From Caulobacteraceae bacterium (lineage in GTDB: Bacteria; Pseudomonadota; Alphaproteobacteria; Caulobacterales; Caulobacteraceae): a DNA stretch of 35,025 bases. Every line of letters starts with the position of its first letter. Position 1 is the stretch's first letter. The stretch is taken from assembly GCA_947441065.1 (NCBI GenBank), contig CANESI010000031.1, positions 1 to 35,025 of the forward strand, written 5' to 3'. The position numbers were made by a program, and so were the translations under genes. This document shows, piece after piece, positions 7,903 through 16,805 of this stretch. The notes beneath the pieces are model-generated. The model ran no database searches and had not been told where the DNA came from. It saw only the letters and a program-made list of their open reading frames with translations.

Positions 7903-8187
7903 TTAGGGCTCAAGCCTCAGGGCCAGATCGTCCCAGTTGGGATTGTCCATTTCGATCCGTGCCAATTTCCAATCCCGGTTCCATCTTTTCATCCGCCGTT
8001 CGGTGATGAGCGCGGACTCCCGACTATCATGGGCTTCGAACCAGACGAGGATCTTGGTGTCGTGTCTCGCGGTGAAACCGGGGACCGCTCCGCTCTGGTG
8101 TTCAAAAACCCGGCGATTAAGATTGTCGGTCTGGCCGATATAGAGGGTGCCATTACGTCCTGACGCCATGATGTAGACGTAGAACAT
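7903..8187 (-). CDS. GIY-YIG nuclease superfamily protein (single domain)
   Basis: The 94-residue protein is a stand-alone GIY-YIG domain. It shows YVYI (residues 3-6) and LYIG (15-18) as the two halves of the name motif, then R25/R26 and E29-H30, FTARH in mid-domain, the putative catalytic E63 in ALITERRMKRW, and the conserved end NPNWDDL. The family cleaves DNA phosphodiester bonds, but single-domain members of this type have no settled role. The ATG at 8187 is preceded by GGGGGGAGGA. A longer frame to 8361 only reads through repeat copy 2 and encodes low-value peptide. Copy 1 ends 9 bp beyond the stop and copy 2 begins 15 bp before the start, so the gene sits exactly between two direct repeats. 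It interrupts the rimM-trmD block. Confidence 0.9.
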   Translation of the reverse strand: MFYVYIMASGRNGTLYIGQTDNLNRRVFEHQSGAVPGFTARHDTKILVWFEAHDSRESALITERRMKRWNRDWKLARIEMDNPNWDDLALRLEP

Positions 8188-8202
8188 TCCTCCCCCCTTC
8201 TT

Positions 8203-8295
8203 CCGTGTCCCCCGCGCAGGCGGGGGCCCAGACCCGAGGAGCGCCGTCGGTCGGCGGGCCCTCGTCTGGATCCCCGCCTTCGCGGGGAAGGTGGA
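8203..8295. repeat. 93-bp double-hairpin intergenic repeat, copy 2
   Basis: Hairpin 1 is at 8209-8226 (CCCCCGC-GCAG-GCGGGGG) and hairpin 2 at 8272-8287 (CCCCGC-CTTC-GCGGGG). Inside them CCAGAC (8228-8233) faces GTCTGG (8264-8269), giving a third stem around the middle. Orientation, judged by the middle segment, is the same as copies 1 and 3. The copy begins 15 bp upstream of the GIY-YIG start codon and therefore occupies that gene's promoter region. Confidence 0.9.
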
Positions 8296-8364
8296 AGGGT
8301 GAGACAATCTATCTAGAGTGTCAAAAGGTTTGGGGATTGAATCTACGACCCCACTCCCCAACCC

Positions 8365-8457
8365 CCGTGTCCCCCGCGAAGGCGGGGGGCCAGACCTTTG
8401 GAGCTCCGTCGGTCTGCGGGCCCTTATCTGGGTCCCCGCCTGCGCGGGGAAGGCGGA
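8365..8457. repeat. 93-bp double-hairpin intergenic repeat, copy 3
   Basis: Hairpin 1 is at 8371-8388 (loop GAAG) and hairpin 2 at 8434-8449 (loop CTGC), so the loop bases differ from copies 1 and 2 while both stems are kept. The CCAGA/TCTGG inner pair is also kept. Stem conservation with loop change suggests selection on structure. The copy ends 10 bp before the stop codon of the minus-strand tesB, much as copy 1 ends 9 bp before the GIY-YIG stop. Copy 2 and copy 3 are separated by 69 bp with no recognisable feature. Confidence 0.9.
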
Positions 8458-8467
8458 AGAGGGGTTC

Positions 8468-9331
8468 TCACATCTCCGGGGCGCGGTAGCGGATCAGGCC
8501 CTCTTGGGCGACGGAGGCGATCAAGGTGCCGTCTTCGGTGTAGATCTCCCCGCGAATGAATCCGCGCGCGCCGTGGGCGTTGGGGCTGTCCTGATCATAG
8601 AGGTGCCAGCCGTCAAAGCGGCTGTGGCGATGGAACCAGATGGCGTGGTCGAGGCTGGCGCTCTGGAAGCCCGGCGTGGTCCAGACAATGCCGTGCGGGC
8701 GCATCGATGTGCCCAGAAGGCTCATATCTGAAGCATAGGCCAGCACTGCCTGATTGAAGGCCACATCATCATCGACCGGATCGGTGGACTTCATCCAGAC
8801 CTGTTGGCGACCGGGCAAGATCTTGGGATGGCTCAGCGACTGGGGATCAACGGACCGCATCTGGATGGCCATGGGACGCAAGAACCCGGCGGCGGCGCGC
8901 GGGGGCAGGTTGGCGGCCAGACGCTTGCGCTCTTCAAAGTCGTCGGTGACGCTCAGGGGGGCGGGGGCCTCAGGCATGGTCAACTGGTGCTCAAACCCAT
9001 CTTCCGGCGTCTGGAAGGACGCGGCGAGGTTAAAGATCTGCTCGCCATGTTGGATGGCCGCGACCCGGCGCGTGGCAAAGCTCTTGCCGTCGCGCGCCCG
9101 CTCAACCTGATAGAGGATCGGCACATTGGGATCGCCGGGCCGGATGAAATAGCAATGGAGCGAATGGCAGATACGGTCCTCGACCGTGCGATAGGCCGCC
9201 ATCAGGGCCTGCGCGATCACCTGACCGCCAAAGATCCGCTTTTGCCGCTGATCGTGGGTAAAGCCTCGGAAAAGATTCACCTCAATGGCTTCGAGATTAA
9301 GCAGTTCTTTGAGATTTTCGTGCGTGCTCAT
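8468..9331 (-). CDS. tesB: Acyl-CoA thioesterase II
   Basis: The 287-residue product has the two tandem hot-dog domains of TesB. The N-terminal half includes the family pattern IFGGQVIAQALMAA and HSLHCYFIRPGDPN. The C-terminal half has ASLDHAIWFHR, whose aspartate corresponds to the catalytic Asp of E. coli TesB, and VAQEGLIR, whose glutamine corresponds to the catalytic Gln. The third catalytic position (Thr in E. coli) appears to be in the segment DSPNAHGARGF. The enzyme hydrolyses medium- and long-chain acyl-CoA to free acid and CoA in the cytosol. The length is normal. An AGGA lies about 10 nt before the ATG. The gene is placed inside the rimM-trmD interval and opposite to both. Confidence 0.95.
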   Translation of the reverse strand: MSTHENLKELLNLEAIEVNLFRGFTHDQRQKRIFGGQVIAQALMAAYRTVEDRICHSLHCYFIRPGDPNVPILYQVERARDGKSFATRRVAAIQHGEQIFNLAASFQTPEDGFEHQLTMPEAPAPLSVTDDFEERKRLAANLPPRAAAGFLRPMAIQMRSVDPQSLSHPKILPGRQQVWMKSTDPVDDDVAFNQAVLAYASDMSLLGTSMRPHGIVWTTPGFQSASLDHAIWFHRHSRFDGWHLYDQDSPNAHGARGFIRGEIYTEDGTLIASVAQEGLIRYRAPEM

Positions 9332-9479
9332 TGGAAAGGGTCCTGAGGTCAGCGGCCAGAGGTTTGGCTTATCTGATTATGGCCGGGCAATAGCGGCCCG
9401 TCGAGACCATCGCAAGGCGCCTATCGTCTCAGGTGTCCAAGCGGGTAACAGATTGGGCTAACCGCCCTGTGGGAATGTC

Positions 9480-10160
9480 ATGCGTCTGTCGAACGTCATT
9501 AAGATCATTGGTACGGGCGCGGTGGTCTTGGCCGTCAGCGGCTGTGGGGTCGCGCGGACTGTGTCCCTGCAGTCTGATCGGATCGGCGCGGCACCGGCTG
9601 CTGGCCTAGCCTATGGCTTGGCCAAGTCGCAATTGGGTGGTGAGGAAAAATATGTCTTGGCTGCTGGAGCGATGGCCTATGGGCTGGTTGAAAGCCGCTC
9701 CAACGGGACCGAATGTGACATCATCGCGGCAACCCTCTCCCACAAGCCTTTGGGACTGTCGCTCCGACGCCTGCGCACCGACGTTAAAAAGCGTGGCGGA
9801 CCCCTGATGAGCCTCAAATTTCCAAGCCTAACCGACGAGGAACAGAACGATCTCGACGATGCCAAACTGCGCAAACAGTCCAACAGTTTCTCCATCAGAT
9901 GTAACTGGAAAAAGCTTGGATTTAAGGAGGTCCCGGCCATGACCTATGGGACGTCCTATAGTTTCATTGGTCGGCCAGTCATTTCCGCAAAGGGCGACTT
10001 GGCCGTCATTGGGGTCGGTAAGGTGGGGCTGGAACGGCCTAGAGCCCTCGCGCTCGATCCCACCTTCAACCCCACGGTCGGAGAGGGTCAGTTCTGTCTC
10101 TTGCGCCGGTCGGTCAAGGGCTGGGCGGTCGAGACTTGCCGTACCACTTGGGCAATGTAG
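9480..10160 (+). CDS. Putative lipoprotein of unknown function
   Basis: The 226-residue product begins with a signal peptide and a lipobox (AVSGC, lipidated C22). The mature part has a glycine/alanine-rich segment ([17 protein letters not shown]) repeated loosely a little later ([12 protein letters not shown]). Two further cysteines and two late ones (FCLLRR and ETCRTTW) could form disulfides in the periplasm. I recognise no family. The gene lies 49 bp upstream of trmD in the same direction and so could be co-transcribed with it, which would be accidental rather than functional. The ribosome site is weak. Confidence 0.7.
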   Translation: MRLSNVIKIIGTGAVVLAVSGCGVARTVSLQSDRIGAAPAAGLAYGLAKSQLGGEEKYVLAAGAMAYGLVESRSNGTECDIIAATLSHKPLGLSLRRLRTDVKKRGGPLMSLKFPSLTDEEQNDLDDAKLRKQSNSFSIRCNWKKLGFKEVPAMTYGTSYSFIGRPVISAKGDLAVIGVGKVGLERPRALALDPTFNPTVGEGQFCLLRRSVKGWAVETCRTTWAM

Positions 10161-10209
10161 CGCAGGGCTCTATAAGGCGCAGGTCTTTGCCTTTGGATCG
10201 CCTGTGCCC

Positions 10210-10920
10210 ATGACCTTCGCTGTTTCTGTTCTGACCATGTTTCCAGAGGCCTTTCCCGGGCCACTTGGGGTGTCGCTTATCGGCACCGCTTGGCGTGAAC
10301 AGAACCTCTGGTCCTTGGAAACAGTGGACATTCGGCAATTTTCAGCAGATAAGCGCGGCTTCCTCGACGATACCCCTGCGGGTGGCGGCCCGGGACAGGT
10401 CATGAAGGCGGACGTTATCGCTGCTGCGCTCGATAGTCTTGAGCAGGCAGGACGGCCGCTTTTATACATGAGCGCGCGTGGTCGGCCCCTGACTCAGGCG
10501 CGTGTGAAACAATGGGCGGCGGCTCCAGGCATGATTGTCCTGTGCGGTCGGTTCGAGGGGGTGGACCAGCGGGTACTTGATGCCCGGGGGTTCGAAGAGG
10601 TCGCCGTCGGTGACGCGGTTCTTGCCGGTGGTGAGGCTGCAGCCATGGTCGCGATTGAGGCCTGCGTCAGGTTGGTTCCAGGGGTTCTGGGTCAGGCTGC
10701 ATCGCTGGAGGAAGAAAGCTTCGAGGACGGGCTCCTTGAACATCCGCACTATACGAGACCGCGGACGTTCGAAGGGTTGGACATTCCCGAGGTGCTTTTG
10801 TCGGGCAACCATGCGGCGGTCCGAAAATGGCGCCAAAAGCTGAGAGAAGACACGACCCGCGAGCGTCGGCCCGACCTATGGGCTGCCCGTCTCGCCAAAC
10901 AACAGGCAAAGGGCGATTAA
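10210..10920 (+). CDS. trmD: tRNA (guanine-N1)-methyltransferase TrmD
   Basis: The ATG at 10210 gives 236 residues; a longer frame from 9946 overlaps the preceding lipoprotein gene and lacks family similarity there. SPOUT-fold motifs are visible: [39 protein letters not shown] and [14 protein letters not shown]. The enzyme methylates N1 of G37 in tRNAs using S-adenosylmethionine bound in a trefoil knot and so prevents +1 frameshifts. The length is normal for the family. rplS follows after 17 bp with its own AGGAGA site, preserving the trmD-rplS pair, whereas the usual rimM partner is displaced upstream. Confidence 0.96.
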   Translation: MTFAVSVLTMFPEAFPGPLGVSLIGTAWREQNLWSLETVDIRQFSADKRGFLDDTPAGGGPGQVMKADVIAAALDSLEQAGRPLLYMSARGRPLTQARVKQWAAAPGMIVLCGRFEGVDQRVLDARGFEEVAVGDAVLAGGEAAAMVAIEACVRLVPGVLGQAASLEEESFEDGLLEHPHYTRPRTFEGLDIPEVLLSGNHAAVRKWRQKLREDTTRERRPDLWAARLAKQQAKGD

Positions 10921-10937
10921 GCCCAGGAGATAGACCG

Positions 10938-11330
10938 ATGAATATGATCCAAACGCTGGAGCACGAAGAAGCTCAGCGCCTACTCGCCCTGCGCGGCGTC
11001 CCCCACTTCCAGCCCGGCGATACGCTGCGCGTCAATGTCCGCATTAAGGAAGGCGAGCGCGAGCGCGTCCAAGCCTATGAGGGCGTCTGCATTGCTCGCT
11101 CCGGCGGCGGCATCCAAGAGAACTTCACAGTTCGCAAGATTTCCTTCGGTGAAGGCGTGGAGCGCGTGTTCCCCCTGCTGTCGCCGATGATTGAATCCAT
11201 CGAGGTCAAGCGTCGCGGCGTCGTCCGGCGCGCCAAGCTCTACTACCTGCGCGATCGTCGCGGCAAGAGCGCCCGCATCGCCGAACGACAAACCGTTCGC
11301 GCGCCAAAGACGGCCCCGACCGAAGACTAA
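10938..11330 (+). CDS. rplS: 50S ribosomal protein L19
   Basis: The ATG at 10938 gives 130 residues starting [15 protein letters not shown], preceded by AGGAGA at 10925-10930. L19 features are clear: [54 protein letters not shown], and [18 protein letters not shown]19 sits at the 30S-50S interface in bridge B8. The C-terminal 20 residues are a basic extension beyond the usual 115-residue form. The gene ends the trmD-rplS unit and is followed by a strong terminator. Confidence 0.97.
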   Translation: MNMIQTLEHEEAQRLLALRGVPHFQPGDTLRVNVRIKEGERERVQAYEGVCIARSGGGIQENFTVRKISFGEGVERVFPLLSPMIESIEVKRRGVVRRAKLYYLRDRRGKSARIAERQTVRAPKTAPTED

Positions 11331-11353
11331 GATCTTCGACGGACACGACCTTC

Positions 11354-11385
11354 AAAGGCTCCGGCGGAAACGCCGGGGCCTTTTT
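11354..11385 (+). terminator. Rho-independent terminator after rplS
   Basis: A 13-bp stem runs from AAAGGCTCCGGCG (11354-11366) to CGCCGGGGCCTTT (11371-11383) around a GAAA tetraloop, with one T-G wobble, and runs into TTTTTC. It isolates the trmD-rplS unit from leuC. Confidence 0.92.
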
Positions 11386-11460
11386 CTTTGGGGTTAGAAA
11401 CCCGCGGTCTGCCGTTTGGTACCTCTGGCATTCATGACCAAAATCCCCTAAATCGCGGGG

Positions 11461-12891
11461 ATGACCGGCAAAACCCTCTATGACAAGATCTGGGATGCGC
11501 ACCGGGTGGCGGAAGATGCCAACGGCGAGACCATCCTCTATATTGACCTGCACCTGATCCACGAGGTGACCACGCCCCAGGCCTTTGCAGGCCTTCGAGC
11601 GGCGGGGCGTCCTGTGCGGCGGCCAGACCGGACCCTCGCGGTCGCGGACCATAATGTGCCGACCATCAATCAGGCGGCGGGCACCGGGGCTGTGGCTGAC
11701 GAAGAGGCTCGCCTGCAACTGCAGACCCTAGAGCGCAATGTCGCTGAGGCGGGGATTGAGTTCTTCCCAATGGGCGATGTGCGCAACGGCATTGTCCATG
11801 TGGTGGGTCCCGAACAGGGCCGCAGCCAGCCGGGCATGACCATTGTCTGCGGCGATAGCCACACCTCTACCCACGGTGCCTTCGGGGCCTTGGCCCATGG
11901 TATTGGCACCTCTGAGGTCGAGCATGTCCTCGCCACCCAGACCCTGCGTCAGCGCAAGGCCAAGAATATGCGCGTCTGGTTTGACGGCGAGCCAGCCCCC
12001 GGCGTTGGGGCCAAGGACTTTGCCCTTGCCTTGATCGGCCTGATTGGCACCGGCGGCGGCACGGGTTCGGTGATTGAATATGCCGGCCCCGCCATCGAGG
12101 CCCTGTCGATGGAGGGTCGCATGACCCTTTGCAACATGACCATCGAGGCCGGGGCTAAGGCCGGTCTGATCGCGTCAGACGCCAAGACCTTTGACTATAT
12201 GCGCGGGCGCCCTGCGGCCCCCAAGAGCGCGGCCTGGGAAGCGGCCATGACCTATTGGTCAAGCCTGCATAGTGACCCCGACGCGGTGTTTGATCGCGAG
12301 ATCCGCATTGATACGGCAGCCCTCAGCCCTCTGGTCACCTGGGGCACCAGTCCCGAAGATGTTGTGCCGGTGTCGGGCCATGTGCCGGATCCTGCCGATG
12401 CGCCCAATGCGGCCCGCGCCACCCAGATCCAGCGGGCGTTGGACTATATGGGCTTGACCGGTGGTCAGCCGATAAGCGAGGCCCGTATCGACCGGGTCTT
12501 TATCGGCTCTTGCACCAATAGCCGCATCGAAGATCTGCGCGCCGCCGCCGATGTGGCACGGGGCCGCAAGGTGGCTGCCCATGTCAGCGCCATGGTTGTT
12601 CCGGGCTCGGGCCTTGTGCGTGATCAGGCCGAGGCTGAGGGGCTGGACCAGATCCTCATCGCCGCTGGGTTTGACTGGCGCGAGCCAGGCTGTTCCATGT
12701 GCCTAGGCATGAACCCCGACAAGCTCGTGCCCGGCGAGCGCTGCGCCTCGACCTCCAATCGTAATTTCGAGGGCCGCCAAGGCCCCGGTGGCCGTACGCA
12801 CTTGATGAGCCCGGCCATGGCCGCTGCGGCCGCGATCGCGGGCCATATGATCGATATGCGCGACCTTCCCCCTGTTGATGGAGTGGCCTAA
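11461..12891 (+). CDS. leuC: 3-isopropylmalate dehydratase large subunit
   Basis: The 476-residue product is an aconitase-superfamily large subunit. Visible signatures are [14 protein letters not shown], the [20 protein letters not shown] block, and the [4Fe-4S] ligands in GSCTNSR and [11 protein letters not shown], so all three cysteines are present. With LeuD it isomerises 2-isopropylmalate to 3-isopropylmalate in leucine synthesis. The start at 11461 gives [14 protein letters not shown], the family N-terminus, with only a GGGG stretch before it. The gene heads a leuC-leuD-leuB operon, three bases apart from leuD. No leader peptide gene with leucine codons was recognised in front of it. Confidence 0.97.
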   Translation: MTGKTLYDKIWDAHRVAEDANGETILYIDLHLIHEVTTPQAFAGLRAAGRPVRRPDRTLAVADHNVPTINQAAGTGAVADEEARLQLQTLERNVAEAGIEFFPMGDVRNGIVHVVGPEQGRSQPGMTIVCGDSHTSTHGAFGALAHGIGTSEVEHVLATQTLRQRKAKNMRVWFDGEPAPGVGAKDFALALIGLIGTGGGTGSVIEYAGPAIEALSMEGRMTLCNMTIEAGAKAGLIASDAKTFDYMRGRPAAPKSAAWEAAMTYWSSLHSDPDAVFDREIRIDTAALSPLVTWGTSPEDVVPVSGHVPDPADAPNAARATQIQRALDYMGLTGGQPISEARIDRVFIGSCTNSRIEDLRAAADVARGRKVAAHVSAMVVPGSGLVRDQAEAEGLDQILIAAGFDWREPGCSMCLGMNPDKLVPGERCASTSNRNFEGRQGPGGRTHLMSPAMAAAAAIAGHMIDMRDLPPVDGVA

Positions 12892-12894
12892 GCC

Positions 12895-13503
12895 ATGAAG
12901 CCCTTCACGCGCCTTGATGCCCGCGCCGCGCCGCTGGACATTGCCAATGTCGATACCGACCAGATCATCCCGGCCCGCTATCTAAAGACCGTTGAACGGA
13001 CAGGTCTGGGCAAGGGTCTGTTCGCGGCCATGCGCTATGAGGCCGACGGTTCGCCAAAGCCAGATTTCGTGCTCAATCAGTCGGACTATGCCTCTGCGGG
13101 CGTCCTGATTGCTGGCGATAATTTCGGCTGTGGGTCAAGCCGCGAGCACGCGCCCTGGGCCCTTCTGGATTTTGGCATCCGCTGCGTCATCTCGACCAGC
13201 TTTGCCGATATTTTCTATAATAACTGCTTCAATAATGGCCTCCTGCCCATCGTCCTGCCCGAGGATGAGGTGCGCAGCCTGATGGATGAGGCGCGCGGGG
13301 GCAATCACGTCTTCAGCATCGATCTGGAAGCCAAGACCGTGACGCTGCCGTCTGGCCGCATCGTCAATTTCAATCTGGATGCGGGTCGCCAAGAAAAGCT
13401 GGTCAAGGGCCTCGATGCCATTGGCGAGACCTTGCAGCACGTCAGCAGCATCGATGATTTCGAAGCCCAGCGCCGCCTGACCCAGCCTTGGGTCGCGGCC
13501 TAA
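12895..13503 (+). CDS. leuD: 3-isopropylmalate dehydratase small subunit
   Basis: The 202-residue product is a standard LeuD, with [19 protein letters not shown] near the N-terminus and the [17 protein letters not shown] signature. It forms the swivel domain that completes the active site of LeuC. The ATG comes 3 bp after the leuC stop, so translation is probably coupled. The gene product ends in [16 protein letters not shown], the usual length for the family. Confidence 0.97.
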   Translation: MKPFTRLDARAAPLDIANVDTDQIIPARYLKTVERTGLGKGLFAAMRYEADGSPKPDFVLNQSDYASAGVLIAGDNFGCGSSREHAPWALLDFGIRCVISTSFADIFYNNCFNNGLLPIVLPEDEVRSLMDEARGGNHVFSIDLEAKTVTLPSGRIVNFNLDAGRQEKLVKGLDAIGETLQHVSSIDDFEAQRRLTQPWVAA

Positions 13504-13553
13504 TTCCTCAATCTGGTCTAAAGACCGCTGTCTATCCTGATGAAGGCCGTCCC

Positions 13554-14618
13554 ATGAAAACCCTGTTGCTTTTGCCCGGAGACGGGATCGGTCCTGAAGT
13601 TATTGCCGAGGTGCGCAAGGTCGTTGCCGCGCTGATGGCCAAGGGTGGCTTGGAACTAACCCTTGTCGAGCGTCCCTTTGGGGGCACCAGCTATGACCTG
13701 CATGGCACGCCACTGACGGCCGAGGCGGAAGCCGTGGCGCTGGCCTCTGATGCCGTGCTGATGGGCGCGGTCGGTGGTCCCAAGTGGGCGGGCGTTGGGC
13801 GCGATGTGCGGCCTGAGGCAGGCTTGCTGCGCCTTCGCAAATCCATGGATGTGTTCGCCAACCTGCGCCCGGCCATCTGTTTCGATGCCTTGGCCGACGC
13901 CTCGACCTTGAAGCACGAAGTGGTCGCTGGGCTGGACATCATGATTGTTCGCGAGCTGTGCGGCGGGGTCTATTTTGGTCAGCCGCGCGGGATCGAGACC
14001 CTGCCCGATGGTCAGCGCCGGGGCTTTGACACCCAGGTCTATACGACCAGCGAGATCGAGCGCATCGCCCGCGTGGCCTTTGAGTTGGCCCGCAGCCGGG
14101 ACAACCGTGTCACCAGCGCCGAAAAGTCCAATGTCATGGAAAGCGGCCTGTTCTGGCGCGAGGTCGTGACCGATATTCACGCCCGCGACTATGCCGATGT
14201 GAAGCTTGACCATATGCTGGCCGATAACTGTTCCATGCAGTTGGTGCGCAATCCCAAACAGTTTGACGTGATCTTGACCGACAATCTGTTCGGCGACCTT
14301 CTGTCCGATCAGGCCTCGATGGCGACCGGCTCGATTGGGCTCTTGCCCTCAGCGGCCTTGGGTGTGGCGGGTAAGCCAGGTCTCTATGAGCCGATCCATG
14401 GGTCTGCGCCTGATATTGCCGGACAAGGCGTGGCCAATCCCGTGGCTGCGATCCTGTCCTTCGAGATGGCCCTGCGCTGGTCGCTGGAGCGGCCTGATCT
14501 GGCCGACCGTCTCTATGGCGCGGTCGAAGCGGCGCTGAATGGCGGCGCACGCACGCGGGATCTGGGCGGCAAGCTCAGCACCGAAGAGATGGGCGCAGCG
14601 ATCCTCGCCCAGCTCTAA
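13554..14618 (+). CDS. leuB: 3-isopropylmalate dehydrogenase
   Basis: The ATG at 13554 gives 354 residues starting [20 protein letters not shown], the family N-terminus. A longer open frame from 13488 overlaps leuD and is not family-like. Beta-decarboxylating dehydrogenase features include the substrate-binding arginine region ([15 protein letters not shown]), [32 protein letters not shown], and the NAD-binding [14 protein letters not shown]. The enzyme oxidatively decarboxylates 3-isopropylmalate with NAD. It closes the leu operon. Its stop (14616-14618) overlaps that of the convergent kinase gene, forming CTAA, with no terminator between. Confidence 0.97.
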   Translation: MKTLLLLPGDGIGPEVIAEVRKVVAALMAKGGLELTLVERPFGGTSYDLHGTPLTAEAEAVALASDAVLMGAVGGPKWAGVGRDVRPEAGLLRLRKSMDVFANLRPAICFDALADASTLKHEVVAGLDIMIVRELCGGVYFGQPRGIETLPDGQRRGFDTQVYTTSEIERIARVAFELARSRDNRVTSAEKSNVMESGLFWREVVTDIHARDYADVKLDHMLADNCSMQLVRNPKQFDVILTDNLFGDLLSDQASMATGSIGLLPSAALGVAGKPGLYEPIHGSAPDIAGQGVANPVAAILSFEMALRWSLERPDLADRLYGAVEAALNGGARTRDLGGKLSTEEMGAAILAQL

Positions 14619-15982
14619 TCGGCTTCGATCCGTTCCCTAGGCCAGCGCGCAGACACGGTCGCGCCGCCTTGACGGGTATTGCCAAAGGAAACCTTCGCGC
14701 CTGTTCGTTCGAGCAGGGTCTTGGCGATGAAGAAGCCAAGGCCCATGCCCAGATGGCCGGTGCGGGACCCTTCGCCGCTGGGCCGACTGGTGACATAGGG
14801 CTCGCCCAGTTTAAGCAGCACATCGGCGGCAAAGCCTAGGCCATCGTCTAGGACCTCTACGGTCAAGGTGCGGGCATCATAGCGGGCAATCACCTGAACC
14901 TCTGTTCGGGCGAAGTCGACGGCATTTTCGACCAGAGAGGTGAGGGCGTGCATGACCTCTGGCAGGCGCTGGATCTCGGGAGCCTCGCTGCCTTCTGCTC
15001 CGTTAATGACTGCGATCACGTGGACGGCGTCATGCAGATAGGGCTCGATCACCTCATCTAGAAACTGTTGCAGCGCCATACGGCCATGGACCATGTCGTC
15101 GGTCTCAGGCTCTTGGGTCAGGCGCAGCAGGATGTCACGGCACCTTGCCGCCTGGGAAACCAGCAGTTCGGCATCTTCGCGCAGGTGACCCTCTGGGGCC
15201 TCGCGAACCATCTCCTTGGCCACGACCGAAATGGTGGCCAGCGGCGTGCCCAGCTCGTGCGCCGCCGCTGCCGCCAGTCCGCCGAGGGCTGCAAGCCGCT
15301 GTTCACGGGCCAGAACCGTTTGGGTGACGCTCAAGGCCAGTTCCATCCGGGTTGCCTCTGCCGAGGCTTGCCAGGCATAGCCTGCGGTAAAGGCGATGCC
15401 GGTGAGGGTCGCGATGGCCATCCCGGCACGATAGAGCAAGGGCAGTTCAACCGACTGTCCGGTGATCCAAGGCAGGGGCAGGGACCAGAGGCTTAGGATG
15501 ACGGCTGCCGTCACCGCCAGCAGGCCGAGACCAACCGCAAATCGTCCAGGCAAGGTCGCGGCGGCGAGGGTGACGGGGGCGATCAGCAGCAGCGAGAAGG
15601 GATTGGTGATACCGCCAGTCAGATAGAGCAGCGCGGCCAACTGCATAATATCAAAGCCCAACTGGGCCGCCGCTTCCCAGCCTCGCGCGAACTTCTGACC
15701 AGGCCGACCTAAGGACAGCACGACATTGAGCCAAGCGCTCGCCGCGATCAGGCTCAGGCACCACAAAAAGGGCAGGGAAAAGCCAAATCCCAAGCCGATG
15801 GTCAGGACCGCGACCGTTTGGCCGACAATACCCATCCACCGCAGAACCAGAAGGGTCCTTAGCCGTAAGCGCCCCCGCGCTAAGGGCTCTTGCCACAGGC
15901 CATCGCCGGTTCGGCCCCCAAGAAGGGTTCCGGTGGTGGCGGTATCCATATCCATCGGGTGCGGCGGTTTGGTCTTGGGCAT
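14615..15982 (-). CDS. regB: RegB/PrrB/ActS-type redox-sensing histidine kinase
   Basis: With the ATG at 15982 the protein has 455 residues; the frame extends further to 16171 without a family-like start. About six membrane helices occupy residues 40-205. The quinone-binding signature GGxxNPF is present as GGITNPF (123-129). The H box is [15 protein letters not shown] with phospho-acceptor H242, and the redox-active cysteine of RegB is matched by C281 in ARCRDIL. The N and G boxes follow ([22 protein letters not shown]). RegB senses the quinone pool and phosphorylates RegA, controlling photosynthesis, respiration and fixation genes in relatives. The senC gene is divergent, as in Rhodobacter, but no regA follows senC here. 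Confidence 0.93.
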   Translation of the reverse strand: MPKTKPPHPMDMDTATTGTLLGGRTGDGLWQEPLARGRLRLRTLLVLRWMGIVGQTVAVLTIGLGFGFSLPFLWCLSLIAASAWLNVVLSLGRPGQKFARGWEAAAQLGFDIMQLAALLYLTGGITNPFSLLLIAPVTLAAATLPGRFAVGLGLLAVTAAVILSLWSLPLPWITGQSVELPLLYRAGMAIATLTGIAFTAGYAWQASAEATRMELALSVTQTVLAREQRLAALGGLAAAAAHELGTPLATISVVAKEMVREAPEGHLREDAELLVSQAARCRDILLRLTQEPETDDMVHGRMALQQFLDEVIEPYLHDAVHVIAVINGAEGSEAPEIQRLPEVMHALTSLVENAVDFARTEVQVIARYDARTLTVEVLDDGLGFAADVLLKLGEPYVTSRPSGEGSRTGHLGMGLGFFIAKTLLERTGAKVSFGNTRQGGATVSARWPRERIEAD

Positions 15983-16079
15983 GGGGGTTCTTAGCCTATA
16001 TTGCCAAGGAAAGCAGGCCTTGGACGTGCGCGGCCTGTGCGAACAATAGACGCGCCCCTCCGCGCGAAGGATGAATGAG

Positions 16080-16685
16080 ATGAAGCAATTCCGTTTGGCG
16101 GTGATCCTGTGCTGCATCGCCGCGGCCATTGGGCTGGGCGTTCTGGTCTCAATTAAGGGGCCTCCACCCAAGGCACCTAAAGCCGAAGGGGCCTTGCAGA
16201 TCGGCGGCGACTTTAAGCTGGTGGATCAGGACGGAAAGCCGGTCGACCAACGGATGTTAAAGGGCAAGTGGAGCGCGGTCTTCTTTGGCTTCACCTATTG
16301 TCCAGATATTTGCCCAACCACCCTTCAGACCCTTGGCACCGCAGTCGATCAGCTGGGCCCCAAGGGTAAGGATCTGCAGATTATCTTAATCAGCGTCGAT
16401 CCAGAGCGCGATACGCCGCCCACATTAAAGGCCTATCTCGCCAGTCCTGGATTTCCCAAAGGCATTATCGGCCTGACCGGCACGCCTGATCAGGTCAAGG
16501 GCGCGGTCAAGGCCTACCGCGCCTATTTTGAAAAGGACGGCACGGGGGATGCCTATCTGGTCAACCATACCTCATTGATCTATTTGATGAATCCTAAGGG
16601 TGAGTTCAGCCGCGTTCTAACCTACGGCTTGAGCCCCGATGAGAATGCCCGCCAAATCTTGGATGCTATGAAGGTTGGTTCCTAG
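16080..16685 (+). CDS. senC: SenC/SCO1-family copper chaperone
   Basis: The product has one N-terminal membrane anchor (residues 7-26) and a periplasmic thioredoxin-like domain. The copper ligands are C74 and C78 in FTYCPDICPT, plus H163 in VNHTSLIYL. SCO proteins deliver copper to the CuA or CuB site of cytochrome oxidase. The start at 16080 has GAAGG nine bases upstream; the ATG at 16071 is possible but would leave no spacing to that site. The gene is divergent from the RegB-like kinase with under 100 bp between the starts, so the two probably share a regulatory region. In Rhodobacter the order senC-regA follows; here phaZ follows instead. Confidence 0.93.
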   Translation: MKQFRLAVILCCIAAAIGLGVLVSIKGPPPKAPKAEGALQIGGDFKLVDQDGKPVDQRMLKGKWSAVFFGFTYCPDICPTTLQTLGTAVDQLGPKGKDLQIILISVDPERDTPPTLKAYLASPGFPKGIIGLTGTPDQVKGAVKAYRAYFEKDGTGDAYLVNHTSLIYLMNPKGEFSRVLTYGLSPDENARQILDAMKVGS

Positions 16686-16805
16686 GGACCGATCACGCAG
16701 AGCGAGGCAAAATCAGTGTAAAAGTCCGTATAGACTCCGCTTACCCTTTGCGTGTTATGCTGCGCCGCACAATAATTGTTGCGTTGGTTTATGGGGGGCG
16801 TTTCC

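Noticed and set aside
7801-8457. CRISPR array formed by the three repeats
   Set aside because: The repeats are 93 bp, imperfect, irregularly spaced (309 and 69 bp) and surround a gene; no cas genes are present.
16769-16779. Palindrome ACAATAATTGT before phaZ as a regulator site
   Set aside because: It is short, AT-rich and unique in the window; it may be chance. It is mentioned only in the phaZ entry.
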